The notes: generated by a model not told the origin, from the letters alone. 35,007 nucleotides of DNA from an uncultured Coprococcus sp. (GCA_934247115.1 CAKQIY010000021.1:1-35007); one strand, 5' to 3'; shown: positions 22,178-31,024, numbered from the stretch's first letter. Made by a program: numbers and translations.

Positions 22178-24157
22178 ATGGATAGAGATTATTTGCCAAT
22201 CTGTATGGAGGACATGGAAAAGAGAGGATGGACTCAGGCTGACTTTGTGTTTGTCATTGGTGATGCCTATGTTGACCATCCCTCATTTGGTCCTGCTATT
22301 ATAAGCAGATTGCTTGAAAGATATGGATATAAGGTATGTATGATTGCCCAGCCTGATTGGAAGAATGACAAGAGCATTGATGTTTTTGGCAGACCAAGAC
22401 TGGGCTTTTTGGTGTGTGGGGGCAATATGGATTCCATGGTGAACCATTATTCTGTATCCAAGAAGAGAAGACAGAAAGATGCGTACTCCCCAGGGGGGCA
22501 GATGGGCCTCAGACCTGATTATGCCACTACGGTTTACTGCAATCTGATAAGGAGAACGTATAAGGATGTGCCAATCATAATAGGCGGCATAGAGGCCAGT
22601 CTCAGACGTATGGCTCACTATGATTACTGGTCTGACAAACTGAAACATTCTATCTTAGTTGATTCGTCTGCTGATATACTTTCATACGGGATGGGCGAAC
22701 ACAGTATGCTGGAGATAGCAGAGGCGCTTGACAGTGGAATAGATGTGAAGGATATCACATATGTCAGGGGTACATGCTACAGGACAAAGGATATATCCGG
22801 TGTGCCTGAGGATTCCATTGTATTGCCAGATTATGACAGCCTTTCAAAGGACAGGCTGGAATATGCCAGAAGCTTTTATACACAGTATATAAATACAGAT
22901 CCATATTCGGCAAAGACTTTGGTTGAGAGTTATGGCAATAGGGGATATGTGGTGCAGAATCCACCAGCTTACCCGCTCACACAGATGGAGATGGACGATG
23001 TGTATGACCTGCCATACATGAACAACTATCACCCTGTATACGAAACGGCGGGGGGGATCCCTGCTATATCAGAGATAAAATTCAGCCTTACAAGTAATCG
23101 CGGATGTTTTGGTGGCTGCAGCTTCTGTGCATTGACGTTTCATCAGGGAAGAATCATACAGACAAGAAGCCACGAATCACTGGTAAAGGAAGCTGAGCGT
23201 ATGACTCACGATCCTGATTTTAAGGGATATATACATGATGTGGGTGGTCCGACTGCGAATTTCAGACATAAATCATGTGCAAAGCAAGACAAATTTGGTG
23301 TGTGTACAAACAAGCAATGCCTGTTCCCGGAACCGTGCAAGAATCTGAAGGTTGATCATAAGGACTATGTTGAACTTCTTAGAAAACTGGAGGCTATACC
23401 CGGAGTAAAAAAAGTGTTTATCAGATCCGGAATACGATTTGATTATGTCATGGCGGACAGCAGCGATGAATTTTTGAGGGAGCTTTGCGAGAAACATATA
23501 AGCGGTCAGCTGAGAGTTGCACCTGAGCATGTATCAGATAATGTGCTCAGAATGATGGGAAAACCGCAGAATAGCGTGTATGAGAAGTTCATAGAGAGAT
23601 ATAAAAGGGTAAATGCAAAGACTGGAAAACAGCAGTATGTGGTTCCGTATCTCATGTCATCCCATCCAGGATCTACATTGAAGGAAGCGGTGGAGCTGGC
23701 AGAATATGTCAGAGATATAGGATATATGCCTGAACAGGTGCAGGATTTTTATCCTACTCCGTCTACGATATCTACATGTATGTATTATACTGGTGTTGAC
23801 CCTAGAACCATGAAGCCGGTTTATGTTCCGCATAATCCACACGAAAAGGCGATGCAGAAGGCACTAATGATGTACAGAAAACCGGAAAATTATGACCTGG
23901 TCAAGGAGGCCCTCATAAAGGCTGGCAGACAGGATCTTATTGGTTTTGATAAAAAATGTCTGATAGCGCCAAGAAAGGTGGACCGAAAAAACGAACACCA
24001 GGGTCAACATTCGTCTGGAAAAACTAAAAAAAATAAAAATAATTCAACCAGAAATGGCAAAAACAGCAAAAATAATAATGTAGTTTCCCGTAATAACAAA
24101 AAAACATCATTTCAGAGAAACGAACAGAATGGTAAAAACAGGAATAAAAGGAAATAG
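22178..24157 (+). CDS. YgiQ-family radical SAM protein
   Basis: The 659-residue protein belongs to the YgiQ (UPF0313) radical SAM group. The cluster motif is C310-x3-C314-x2-C317 in SNRGCFGGCSFCALTFHQGR. Family stretches include IIGGIEASLRRMAHYDYWSD, GGPTANFRHKSC, a Cys-rich insert (CTNKQCLFPEPCKNL) and QVQDFYPTPSTISTCMYYTG. The final 60 residues are a basic, Asn/Lys-rich tail without predicted fold, common but variable in this family. The substrate is not established. ATG 22178 is supported by AAGGA eight bases upstream; it starts four bases after the mreB-like stop, so the two are coupled. A weak hairpin (GCTAC/GTAGC, 24159-24173) follows. Confidence 0.9.
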   Translation: MDRDYLPICMEDMEKRGWTQADFVFVIGDAYVDHPSFGPAIISRLLERYGYKVCMIAQPDWKNDKSIDVFGRPRLGFLVCGGNMDSMVNHYSVSKKRRQKDAYSPGGQMGLRPDYATTVYCNLIRRTYKDVPIIIGGIEASLRRMAHYDYWSDKLKHSILVDSSADILSYGMGEHSMLEIAEALDSGIDVKDITYVRGTCYRTKDISGVPEDSIVLPDYDSLSKDRLEYARSFYTQYINTDPYSAKTLVESYGNRGYVVQNPPAYPLTQMEMDDVYDLPYMNNYHPVYETAGGIPAISEIKFSLTSNRGCFGGCSFCALTFHQGRIIQTRSHESLVKEAERMTHDPDFKGYIHDVGGPTANFRHKSCAKQDKFGVCTNKQCLFPEPCKNLKVDHKDYVELLRKLEAIPGVKKVFIRSGIRFDYVMADSSDEFLRELCEKHISGQLRVAPEHVSDNVLRMMGKPQNSVYEKFIERYKRVNAKTGKQQYVVPYLMSSHPGSTLKEAVELAEYVRDIGYMPEQVQDFYPTPSTISTCMYYTGVDPRTMKPVYVPHNPHEKAMQKALMMYRKPENYDLVKEALIKAGRQDLIGFDKKCLIAPRKVDRKNEHQGQHSSGKTKKNKNNSTRNGKNSKNNNVVSRNNKKTSFQRNEQNGKNRNKRK

Positions 24158-24184
24158 CTACTTCCCGTAGCATTTCATTTTTGG

Positions 24185-24213
24185 TTGCGTGGCACATGCT
24201 TTTGTGCTAGAAT
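24185..24213 (+). promoter_or_regulatory. Promoter of the butyrate operon
   Basis: TTGCGT (24185-24190), a 17-base spacer and TAGAAT (24208-24213) with a TGC extension (24205-24207) form a plausible strong promoter. GCACA/TGTGC arms (24192-24196 and 24203-24207) lie between the two boxes. The leader is about 80 bases; ATTGTGTGA near 24222 and TCACACGAAT near 24262 are imperfectly complementary. Confidence 0.6.
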
Positions 24214-24297
24214 TATGGCAGATTGTGTGAACCTTTAAGGTTTTTTTATATGTAGTCTTATGTCACACGAATATTTTTTAAAATGGAGGATTTGAAA

Positions 24298-25482
24298 ATG
24301 GCAAAGAAGATTGTTTTAGCAGGCGCATGTCGTACAGCTATCGGAACAATGGGTGGATCACTCAGCACAACACCAGCTGCAGAGCTTGGTTCAATCGTTA
24401 TCAAGGAGGCTATCAACAGAGCAGGAGTTCCTGCAGATCAGGTAGACCACGTATACATGGGATGTGTTATCCAGGCTGGTCAGGGACAGAACGTAGCACG
24501 TCAGGCTTCAATCAAGGCTGGACTTCCAATCGAGACAACTGCTGTTACAGTTAACGTTGTCTGTGGTTCAGGTCTTAACTGTGTCAACATGGCTGCACAG
24601 ATGATCGAGGCAGGAGATGCTGATATCGTAGTTGCAGGTGGTATGGAGAACATGTCTATGGCTCCTTACGCTATGATGAAGGGCCGTTTCGGTTACAGAA
24701 TGAACAATGGTGTACTCGTAGATACAATGGTAAACGATGCTCTGTGGGATGCATTCAATGACTATCACATGATCAAGACAGCTGACAATATTTGTGAGCA
24801 GTGGGGGCTTACACGTGAGGAGCTTGACGAGTTTGCAGCAAAGAGCCAGCAGAAGGCAGTTGCAGCTCAGGAGTCAGGCGCATTTGACGCTGAGATCGTA
24901 CCAGTTATGGTAAAGAAGAAGAAAGAGATGGTTGAGTTCAAGAAGGATGAGGGACCAAGACCTGGTACTACAGTTGAGACTCTTTCAAGACTCAGAACAA
25001 TCAATCCTAACGGATTTGTTACAGCTGGTAACGCTTCAGGTATCAATGATGGTGCTGCAGCTATCGTTGTTATGAGCGAGGAGAAGGCTAAGGAACTTGG
25101 CGTTAAGCCTATGGCTACATGGGTAGCTGGAGCACTTGGCGGAGTTGATCCTTCAATCATGGGTATCGGACCTGTAGCTTCAACCAAGAAGGTTATGGCT
25201 AAGACTGGCCTTAAGATTGAGGACTTTGACGTTATCGAGGCAAACGAGGCATTCGCTGCACAGTCAGTAGCAGTTGCTAAGGATCTTGGATTTGATGTTG
25301 ACAAGCAGGTTAACCCTAACGGTGGTGCTATCGCTCTTGGACATCCAGTTGGAGCATCAGGATGCCGTATCCTTGTTACACTTCTTCATGAGATGCAGGC
25401 AAAGGGTGCTAAGACAGGTCTTGCTACTCTCTGTATCGGTGGTGGAATGGGATGCTCAACAGTCGTTAAGATCGAGGACTAA
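24298..25482 (+). CDS. thl: Acetyl-CoA C-acetyltransferase (thiolase)
   Basis: Thl condenses two acetyl-CoA to acetoacetyl-CoA, the first step toward butyrate. The 394-residue protein carries the three catalytic residues in their usual positions: C89 in VVCGSGLNC, H349 in GHPVGASG and C379 in CIGGGMG. ATG 24298 is used because GGAGG ends eight bases before it and homologues begin MxKKIVLAGACRTAIG; the in-frame ATG at 24283 lies within the ribosome binding region. It leads the six-gene butyrate operon. Codon use is strongly restricted (GCT/GCA, GTT, CTT, ATC; almost no ATA or AGG), unlike the genes upstream, suggesting very high expression. Confidence 0.97.
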   Translation: MAKKIVLAGACRTAIGTMGGSLSTTPAAELGSIVIKEAINRAGVPADQVDHVYMGCVIQAGQGQNVARQASIKAGLPIETTAVTVNVVCGSGLNCVNMAAQMIEAGDADIVVAGGMENMSMAPYAMMKGRFGYRMNNGVLVDTMVNDALWDAFNDYHMIKTADNICEQWGLTREELDEFAAKSQQKAVAAQESGAFDAEIVPVMVKKKKEMVEFKKDEGPRPGTTVETLSRLRTINPNGFVTAGNASGINDGAAAIVVMSEEKAKELGVKPMATWVAGALGGVDPSIMGIGPVASTKKVMAKTGLKIEDFDVIEANEAFAAQSVAVAKDLGFDVDKQVNPNGGAIALGHPVGASGCRILVTLLHEMQAKGAKTGLATLCIGGGMGCSTVVKIED

Positions 25483-25516
25483 TTGAGTACGAATAAAAGA
25501 TAAAAGGAGATATATC

Positions 25517-26308
25517 ATGGAGTTTGTTACATACGAACAGGATGGATATGTAGGAATTATCACAATCAACCGTCCAAAGGCTCTGAACGCACTCAACAGT
25601 GCAGTTCTTGAGGAGCTTGATGCTACATTCAAGGCAGTTGATCTTGATACAACAAGATGTCTTATTCTTACAGGTGCCGGCGAGAAGTCATTTGTTGCTG
25701 GAGCTGATATAGGTGAGATGTCAACACTCACAAAGGCAGAGGGAGAGGCCTTCGGTAAGAAGGGTAACGATGTGTTCAGAGCCATCGAGACATTCCCAAT
25801 TCCAGTTATCGCAGCAGTGAACGGATTCGCACTTGGCGGCGGATGCGAGATCTCAATGAGCTGTGATATCAGAATCTGCTCAGAGAACGCAATATTCGGT
25901 CAGCCGGAGGTTGGTCTTGGTATCACACCTGGTTTTGGCGGAACACAGAGACTTGCACGTCTTGTAGGTGCAGGCATGGCTAAGCAGCTTATCTACACAG
26001 CAAGAAACATCAAGGCTGACGAGGCTTACAGAATCGGTCTTGTGAATGCTGTTTATCCACTTGAGGAGCTCCTTCCAGCAGCTAAGAAGATGGCAGCCGG
26101 AATCGCAGCAAATGCTCCTATTGCAGTTAGAAACTGCAAGAAGGCTATCAACGATGGCTTACAGGTAGATATGGATCAGGCTATTGTTATTGAGGAGAAG
26201 CTTTTTGGTGACTGTTTCGAGACAGAGGATCAGAAGGCAGGAATGGGCAACTTCCTTGAGAAAGACAAGGAAAAGAAGCTTAAGGTTGTTCCTTTCCAGA
26301 ACAAGTAA
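25517..26308 (+). CDS. crt: Crotonase (3-hydroxybutyryl-CoA dehydratase)
   Basis: Crt dehydrates 3-hydroxybutyryl-CoA to crotonyl-CoA. At 263 residues it is the normal length. The oxyanion-hole segments are SFVAGADIGEM and NGFALGGGCEISMSCD, followed by IFGQPEVGLGITPGFGGTQRL with the catalytic glutamates expected in GGGCE and QPEVGLG. AAGGAG is seven bases before ATG 25517. The gene follows thl after 34 bases. A 151-base structured gap follows, the longest within the operon. Confidence 0.96.
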   Translation: MEFVTYEQDGYVGIITINRPKALNALNSAVLEELDATFKAVDLDTTRCLILTGAGEKSFVAGADIGEMSTLTKAEGEAFGKKGNDVFRAIETFPIPVIAAVNGFALGGGCEISMSCDIRICSENAIFGQPEVGLGITPGFGGTQRLARLVGAGMAKQLIYTARNIKADEAYRIGLVNAVYPLEELLPAAKKMAAGIAANAPIAVRNCKKAINDGLQVDMDQAIVIEEKLFGDCFETEDQKAGMGNFLEKDKEKKLKVVPFQNK

Positions 26309-26329
26309 TAATTAACAGTTCTGATATTA

Positions 26330-26374
26330 ACATTTAGGGTGGGGAATCTGATAAAGGTAAACCATCCTAAATGT
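26330..26374 (+). repeat. Stable hairpin in the crt-hbd gap
   Basis: ACATTTAGGGTGG (26330-26342) pairs with CCATCCTAAATGT (26362-26374) over 13 bp with one G-U pair; the loop is 19 bases. No T-run follows. A second small hairpin, ACATGA/TCATGT (26411-26416 and 26422-26427), lies downstream. These may stabilise or process the polycistronic RNA and set the ratio between genes. Confidence 0.8.
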
Positions 26375-26394
26375 GTGATATAAGAGGAGTGGGC

Positions 26395-26439
26395 ATGTTA
26401 AACGAAACGTACATGAATTTCTCATGTTCACTCAAATAA
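26395..26439 (+). CDS. Possible 14-residue ORF between crt and hbd
   Basis: ATG 26395 opens a 14-codon frame (MLNETYMNFSCSLK) ending in TAA at 26437-26439. AAGAGGAG lies six to seven bases upstream, a fair ribosome binding site. It ends 20 bases before hbd. It could be a small protein, a coupling peptide that brings ribosomes to hbd or chance; there is no homology evidence. Confidence 0.3.
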   Translation: MLNETYMNFSCSLK

Positions 26440-26459
26440 AGATTTAGGAGGATATAAGA

Positions 26460-27332
26460 ATGAAGGTTGGCGTAATTGGTGCAGGAACCATGGGTCAGGG
26501 CATTGCTAAGGCATTTGCTCAGGTTGACGGATACGAGGTTGCACTCTGCGATATCAAGCAGGAGTGGGCTGAAGGCGGTAAGGACAAGATCGCTAAGGGT
26601 TATGCAAGACTCGTAGAAAAAGGAAAGATGACACAGGAGAAGGTTGATGGTATTCTTGCCAGCATCACTCCAGGTCTCAAGGAAGACTTATGTGCAGACT
26701 GCGACCTTATCGTTGAGGCTGCTTTCGAGAACATGGAAGTAAAGAAGACAACATTTGCTGAGCTTGACAAGATCTGCAAGCCAGAGTGTGTATTCGCTTC
26801 AAACACATCATCACTTTCTATCACAGAGATTGGAAATGGCCTTACACGTCCTATGATCGGTATGCATTTCTTCAATCCAGCTGACAGAATGAAGCTCATC
26901 GAGGTTATCGCAGGTGTTAATACACCAGCCGAGACTGTAGATAAGATCGTTAAGATCTCAGAGGAGATCGGTAAGACTCCTGTACAGGTTAACGAGGCTG
27001 CTGGTTTCGTAGTAAACAGAATCCTCATCCCAATGATCAACGAAGCTGCATTCATCAAGATGGAAGGTGTATCAGACATAGCTGGTATCGACGCTGCTAT
27101 GAAGCTTGGTGCTAACCATCCAATGGGACCACTTGAGTTAGGTGATTTCGTAGGTCTTGATATCTGTCTTGCAATCATGGATGTTCTGTACAATGAGACA
27201 GGTGACAGCAAGTATCGTGCATGTCCATTACTTCGTAAGATGGTACGTGGCGGCAATCTCGGTGTTAAGAGCGGCAGAGGATTCTATGTATACAATGCTG
27301 ATCGTACAAAGACACCAGTTGATGCTCAGTAA
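26460..27332 (+). CDS. hbd: 3-Hydroxybutyryl-CoA dehydrogenase
   Basis: Hbd reduces acetoacetyl-CoA to 3-hydroxybutyryl-CoA using NAD(P)H. The 290-residue protein begins with a Rossmann motif (KVGVIGAGTMGQGIAKAFA) and has the substrate-site SNTSSLSITEIG, the catalytic histidine region MIGMHFFNPADRMKLIEVI, the dimer-domain hinge EAAGFVVNRILIPMINEA and HPMGPLELGDFVGLD. AGGAGG is six bases before the ATG. In the pathway it acts before Crt although encoded after it. Confidence 0.97.
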   Translation: MKVGVIGAGTMGQGIAKAFAQVDGYEVALCDIKQEWAEGGKDKIAKGYARLVEKGKMTQEKVDGILASITPGLKEDLCADCDLIVEAAFENMEVKKTTFAELDKICKPECVFASNTSSLSITEIGNGLTRPMIGMHFFNPADRMKLIEVIAGVNTPAETVDKIVKISEEIGKTPVQVNEAAGFVVNRILIPMINEAAFIKMEGVSDIAGIDAAMKLGANHPMGPLELGDFVGLDICLAIMDVLYNETGDSKYRACPLLRKMVRGGNLGVKSGRGFYVYNADRTKTPVDAQ

Positions 27333-27374
27333 TAGTGCTAAGTAATATAATATATTCATGGAGGAATAATTAGA

Positions 27375-28541
27375 ATGGATTTCGCTTTAGACAAGAAGTA
27401 TGAAATGGCGCAGAATTTATTCAGAGAGTTCGCGCAGAATGAAGTAAAGCCTCTTGCTCAGGAAATTGACGAACAGCACAGATTTCCTAGAGAGACTGTT
27501 GAGAAGATGGCAAAGTATGGTTTCTTAGGAATTCCTGTTTCTAAGGAGTTAGGCGGACAGGGCTGTGATATTCTCACATATGCTATGTGCGTTGAGGAGC
27601 TTTCAAAGGTTTGTGGTACTACAGGTGTTATCGTATCAGCACACACATCACTCTGTGTTGATCCTATCGTAACATTTGGTACACCAGCTCAGAAGGAGAA
27701 GTATGTTCCTGATCTTGCTTCAGGCAGAAAGCTTGGTGCTTTCGGTCTTACTGAGCCAGGTGCTGGTACAGATGCTCAGGGACAGCAGACAAAGGCTGTA
27801 CTTGACGGAGACGAGTGGGTACTTAACGGATCAAAGTGCTTCATCACAAACGGTAAAGAGGCTGACGTATATATTGTTATCGCAGTTACTGGTATCGTTG
27901 AGAAGCGTGGCAGAAAGATGAAGGAGATCTCAGCATTCATCGTAGAGAAGGGTACACCTGGATTTACATTCGGTACAAAGGAGAACAAGATGGGTATCTG
28001 TGGTTCTTCAACATACGAGCTTATCTTCACAGACTGCCGTATTCCAAAGGACGCTCTTCTTGGACAGAAGGGTAAGGGATTCAATATTGCTATGCACACA
28101 CTTGATGGTGGACGTATCGGTATCGCTGCTCAGGCTCTTGGTATTGCAGAGGGCGCTCTCGAGACAACAGTTAACTATGTTAAAGAGAGAAAGCAGTTCG
28201 GCAGATCAATCGCTCAGTTCCAGAATACACAGTTCGTTCTTGCAGACCTTGCAACAAAGATCGAGGCAGCTAAGCTTCTCGTATACAAGGCAGCAAGAAA
28301 GAAGGATGAGTACCAGAGCGGTGCTAAGGTTTCTTACTCAGTAGAGGCAGCTATGGCTAAGCTTTATGCAGCTGAGGTTGCTATGGAAGTTACTACAAAG
28401 TGTGTTCAGTTACACGGTGGTTACGGCTACATCAAGGAGTACGATGTTGAGCGTATGATGCGTGATGCTAAGATTACAGAGATCTACGAGGGAACTTCAG
28501 AGGTTCAGCGTATGGTTATTTCTGCAAACTTATTAAAGTAA
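27375..28541 (+). CDS. bcd: Butyryl-CoA dehydrogenase
   Basis: Bcd is an FAD acyl-CoA dehydrogenase that reduces crotonyl-CoA to butyryl-CoA. In anaerobes it works with EtfAB to send a second electron pair to ferredoxin (electron bifurcation; known for the clostridial complex, inferred here). The 388-residue protein has FGLTEPGAGTDAQG and FITNGKEAD for flavin and substrate, the C-terminal CVQLHGGYGYIKEY and the catalytic base E372 in EIYEGTSEVQR. That is slightly longer than the usual 380, owing to a small insertion (IVEKRGRKMKEI) in the middle domain. GGAGG lies before ATG 27375. Confidence 0.97.
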   Translation: MDFALDKKYEMAQNLFREFAQNEVKPLAQEIDEQHRFPRETVEKMAKYGFLGIPVSKELGGQGCDILTYAMCVEELSKVCGTTGVIVSAHTSLCVDPIVTFGTPAQKEKYVPDLASGRKLGAFGLTEPGAGTDAQGQQTKAVLDGDEWVLNGSKCFITNGKEADVYIVIAVTGIVEKRGRKMKEISAFIVEKGTPGFTFGTKENKMGICGSSTYELIFTDCRIPKDALLGQKGKGFNIAMHTLDGGRIGIAAQALGIAEGALETTVNYVKERKQFGRSIAQFQNTQFVLADLATKIEAAKLLVYKAARKKDEYQSGAKVSYSVEAAMAKLYAAEVAMEVTTKCVQLHGGYGYIKEYDVERMMRDAKITEIYEGTSEVQRMVISANLLK

Positions 28542-28558
28542 TATAGGAGGTACTTAAC

Positions 28559-29344
28559 GTGAAGGTTATAGTTTGTATAAAGCAGGTACCTGATACAAAG
28601 GGTGGAGTACAGTTCAACCCAGATGGTACATTAAACAGAGCAGCAATGCTTACAATCATGAACCCTGATGATAAGGCAGGACTTGAGGCTGCACTTAGAT
28701 TAAAGGATCAGTATGGTGCAGAGGTAACAGTTCTTACAATGGGTCTTCCAAAGGCTGCTGATGTTCTTCAGGAAGCAATCGCTATGGGAGCTGACAAGGG
28801 TGTTCTTGTAACAGATCGTGTACTTGGTGGAGCTGATACATGGGCTACATCAACAACAATCGCTGGAGCTCTCAGAAAGCTTGATTATGATCTGATCATC
28901 ACTGGTCGTCAGGCTATTGATGGAGATACAGCTCAGGTTGGACCACAGATCGCTGAGCATCTTGGAATTCCTGTAATTTCATACGCACAGGAGATTAAGG
29001 TTGACGGAGACGCAGTTATCGTTAAGCGTCAGTATGATGACGGATATCATATGTTAAAGGCTAAGATGCCTTGCCTTGTTACAGCACTTTCTGAGTTAAA
29101 TGACCCAAGATACATGACTCCAGGTGGAATCTTTGATGCAGTTAATGCAGAGATCACAACACTTGGCAGAGCAGACCTTGTTGATGTTGATGATTCTAAC
29201 ATCGGTCTTAAGGGCTCACCTACAAAGATCGCTAAGGCTTCAGATAAGGTTAGAAAGGGTGCAGGCGAGAAGGTTGTTCCTGATTCTCCAGACGAGGCAG
29301 TTAGCTATATTGTTGGCAAGTTAAAGGATAAGCATGTAATCTAA
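28559..29344 (+). CDS. etfB: Electron transfer flavoprotein beta subunit
   Basis: EtfB, with EtfA, carries electrons between NADH, Bcd and ferredoxin. The start is GTG 28559, with AGGAGG eight bases upstream; no ATG is near. The 261-residue protein has the N-terminal MKVIVCIKQVPDT, the nucleotide-site TGRQAIDGDTAQVGPQIAEHL and the recognition-type loop RYMTPGGIFDAV. The gene is 17 bases after bcd, consistent with a Bcd-EtfAB complex made from one RNA. Confidence 0.97.
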   Translation: MKVIVCIKQVPDTKGGVQFNPDGTLNRAAMLTIMNPDDKAGLEAALRLKDQYGAEVTVLTMGLPKAADVLQEAIAMGADKGVLVTDRVLGGADTWATSTTIAGALRKLDYDLIITGRQAIDGDTAQVGPQIAEHLGIPVISYAQEIKVDGDAVIVKRQYDDGYHMLKAKMPCLVTALSELNDPRYMTPGGIFDAVNAEITTLGRADLVDVDDSNIGLKGSPTKIAKASDKVRKGAGEKVVPDSPDEAVSYIVGKLKDKHVI

Positions 29345-29362
29345 TATAGTAAAGGAAAAGTG

Positions 29363-30433
29363 GTGAATAAAATGGGCGCAATGAACGCAGAAGAAATGAA
29401 GAACTACAAAGGCGTATTTGTCTTTGCACAGCAGGTAGATAATAAGTTAAGTGGTATTTCTTTCGAGCTTATTGGCGAAGGAAAGAGACTTGCAGAAAAG
29501 CTTGATGAGAAGGTAACTGCAGTACTTATCGGTTCAGACGTTAAGGGTCTTGTAGATGAGCTTGCAGAGTACGGCGCAGACAGAGTTATCGTTGTTGACG
29601 ATCCAGAGCTCAAGGAGTACAGAACTGAGCCATATGCACATGCACTTGCATCAGTTATCAATGAGTACAAGCCAGAGATCGTTTTAGTTGGTGCTACAGC
29701 AATCGGTAGAGATCTTGGCCCAACAGTTTCAGCAAGAGTTGCTACAGGTCTTACAGCAGACTGTACATTACTTGAGATTGGTGATTTCCCTCTTGTTGCA
29801 CTTCCAAATCAGGAGCAGAAGCACAATCAGCTTCTTATGACACGTCCTGCATTCGGCGGTAACACAATCGCTACAATCGCATGTCCTGACAACCGTCCAC
29901 AGATGGCTACAGTTCGTCCAGGTGTTATGCAGAAGCTTGACAAGGTAGCTGGTAAGAAGGCAGAGGTTATCGAGTACAATCCAGGATTCGTACCTAACAA
30001 CAAGTATGTTGAGATTCTTGAGATCTCAAAGGCTATTTCAGATATCAAGGATATCATGGATGCTAAGATCCTTGTTTCAGGTGGTCGTGGAGTTGGTTCA
30101 GCAGAGAACTTCAAGCTTCTTGATGATCTTGCAGACGTACTTGGCGGACAGGTATCATGCTCACGTGCCGTTGTAGATTCAGGCTGGAAGCCAAAGGAGC
30201 TTCAGGTTGGTCAGACTGGTAAGACAGTACGTCCACAGGTATACTTCGCAATCGGTATTTCAGGTGCTATCCAGCACGTAGCTGGTATGGAAGAGTCAGA
30301 CATCATCGTTGCTATCAACAAGGATGAGGATGCTCCTATCTTTGATGTAGCTGACTATGGTGTAGTTGGAGATCTTAACAAGATTGTTCCAGCTCTTACA
30401 GAGGCTATCAAGGCAGAGCTTGCTAATAAGTAA
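29363..30433 (+). CDS. etfA: Electron transfer flavoprotein alpha subunit
   Basis: EtfA pairs with EtfB and binds FAD in its C-terminal domain: SGGRGVGSAENFKLL, SCSRAVVDSGWKPKELQVGQTGK, YFAIGISGAIQHVAGM and DEDAPIFDVADYGVVGDL. The start is not certain. GTG 29360, GTG 29363 and ATG 29372 are all in frame; GTG 29363 has the best spacing (six to seven bases) from AAAGGA. It gives 356 residues, about 15 more at the N-terminus than many homologues (conserved start NYKGVFVFAQQ). It ends the operon; a strong terminator follows. No ferredoxin, Rnf, Buk/Ptb or butyryl-CoA transferase gene is in the window. Confidence 0.96.
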   Translation: MNKMGAMNAEEMKNYKGVFVFAQQVDNKLSGISFELIGEGKRLAEKLDEKVTAVLIGSDVKGLVDELAEYGADRVIVVDDPELKEYRTEPYAHALASVINEYKPEIVLVGATAIGRDLGPTVSARVATGLTADCTLLEIGDFPLVALPNQEQKHNQLLMTRPAFGGNTIATIACPDNRPQMATVRPGVMQKLDKVAGKKAEVIEYNPGFVPNNKYVEILEISKAISDIKDIMDAKILVSGGRGVGSAENFKLLDDLADVLGGQVSCSRAVVDSGWKPKELQVGQTGKTVRPQVYFAIGISGAIQHVAGMEESDIIVAINKDEDAPIFDVADYGVVGDLNKIVPALTEAIKAELANK

Positions 30434-30482
30434 TTAACAGGCTATTTGCAATACAGATAATTTCTAGATTATCAATTATAAG

Positions 30483-30521
30483 TCCCCCTCTTGAATTTGA
30501 TGTTCAAGAGGGGGATTTTTT
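30483..30521 (+). terminator. Strong intrinsic terminator of the butyrate operon
   Basis: TCCCCCTCTTGAA (30483-30495) pairs perfectly with TTCAAGAGGGGGA (30503-30515) over 13 bp with a 7-base loop, followed by six T. It is the best intrinsic terminator in the window, fitting a very active operon. The 15-bp minisatellite begins only three bases after it. Confidence 0.97.
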
Positions 30522-30524
30522 AAC

Positions 30525-30659
30525 GTGGAAGATTTTGACGTGGAAGATTTTGACGTGGAAGATTTTGACGTGGAAGATTTTGACGTGGAAGATTTTGACG
30601 TGGAAGATTTTGTCATGGAATATTTTGTTGTGGAATATTTTGTTATGGAAGTTTTTGGG
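30525..30659 (+). repeat. 15-bp minisatellite, nine units
   Basis: Nine head-to-tail 15-base units start at 30525 and step by 15. The first five are identical (GTGGAAGATTTTGAC), the sixth changes one base, and units seven to nine are degenerate (ATGGAATATTTTGTT, GTGGAATATTTTGTT, ATGGAAGTTTTTGGG). All are open in frame on both strands because the unit length is a multiple of three: VEDFD on plus, with stop TAG at 30663; FHVKI on minus. Neither frame has good start signals. Confidence 0.97.
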
Positions 30660-30843
30660 GAGTAGATTATATAGCTGACAATAACAGCTTGTTTTTGTAT
30701 TTTTGCTAGTTTTAGGCGTATTTTGCCACAAAATTATCTCTTTTTAATCAGTTTCATAGAAAATGTGACAAAATCCTGTAAGTATGTATCTTTTTGTATT
30801 ATATTTTGGATTTGGATACAATTTTGTGCTCTAAAAAATAATA

Positions 30844-30992
30844 AACAGGAATAAAAAACAGAACTCAAAACAGAAATCAAAAACAGAAATCAAAAACAGA
30901 AATCTGCAATTCTGTTACAATCAGAAATTGGATCAAATATAAGTCAGAAATTAGCTTCCAATACAATCAGAAATTTGAAATCTAATATAAGT
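30844..30992. repeat. 13-bp and about 47-bp degenerate direct repeats
   Basis: From 30844 to 30907 units related to AACAGAAATCAAA repeat five times, two of them identical (30869-30881 and 30882-30894). Next, TACAATCAGAAATT at 30916-30929 recurs at 30962-30975, and ATCAAATATAAGT (30932-30944) recurs as ATCTAATATAAGT (30980-30992), showing a decayed tandem duplication of about 46-48 bases. Confidence 0.75.
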
Positions 30993-30995
30993 GTA

Positions 30996-31024
30996 TTGTA
31001 AATAATACAAAAATAATGTAGTAT
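30996..31024 (+). promoter_or_regulatory. Promoter candidate for the MATE gene
   Basis: TTGTAA (30996-31001), a 17-base spacer and TAGTAT (31019-31024). It would give a leader of about 170 bases that includes the 30-bp repeats. Confidence 0.5.

Noticed and set aside
30504..30731. Minus-strand 75-residue frame with FHVKI repeats
   Set aside because: It exists only because the 15-bp minisatellite is a multiple of three; it runs into the operon terminator stem and has no ribosome binding site.
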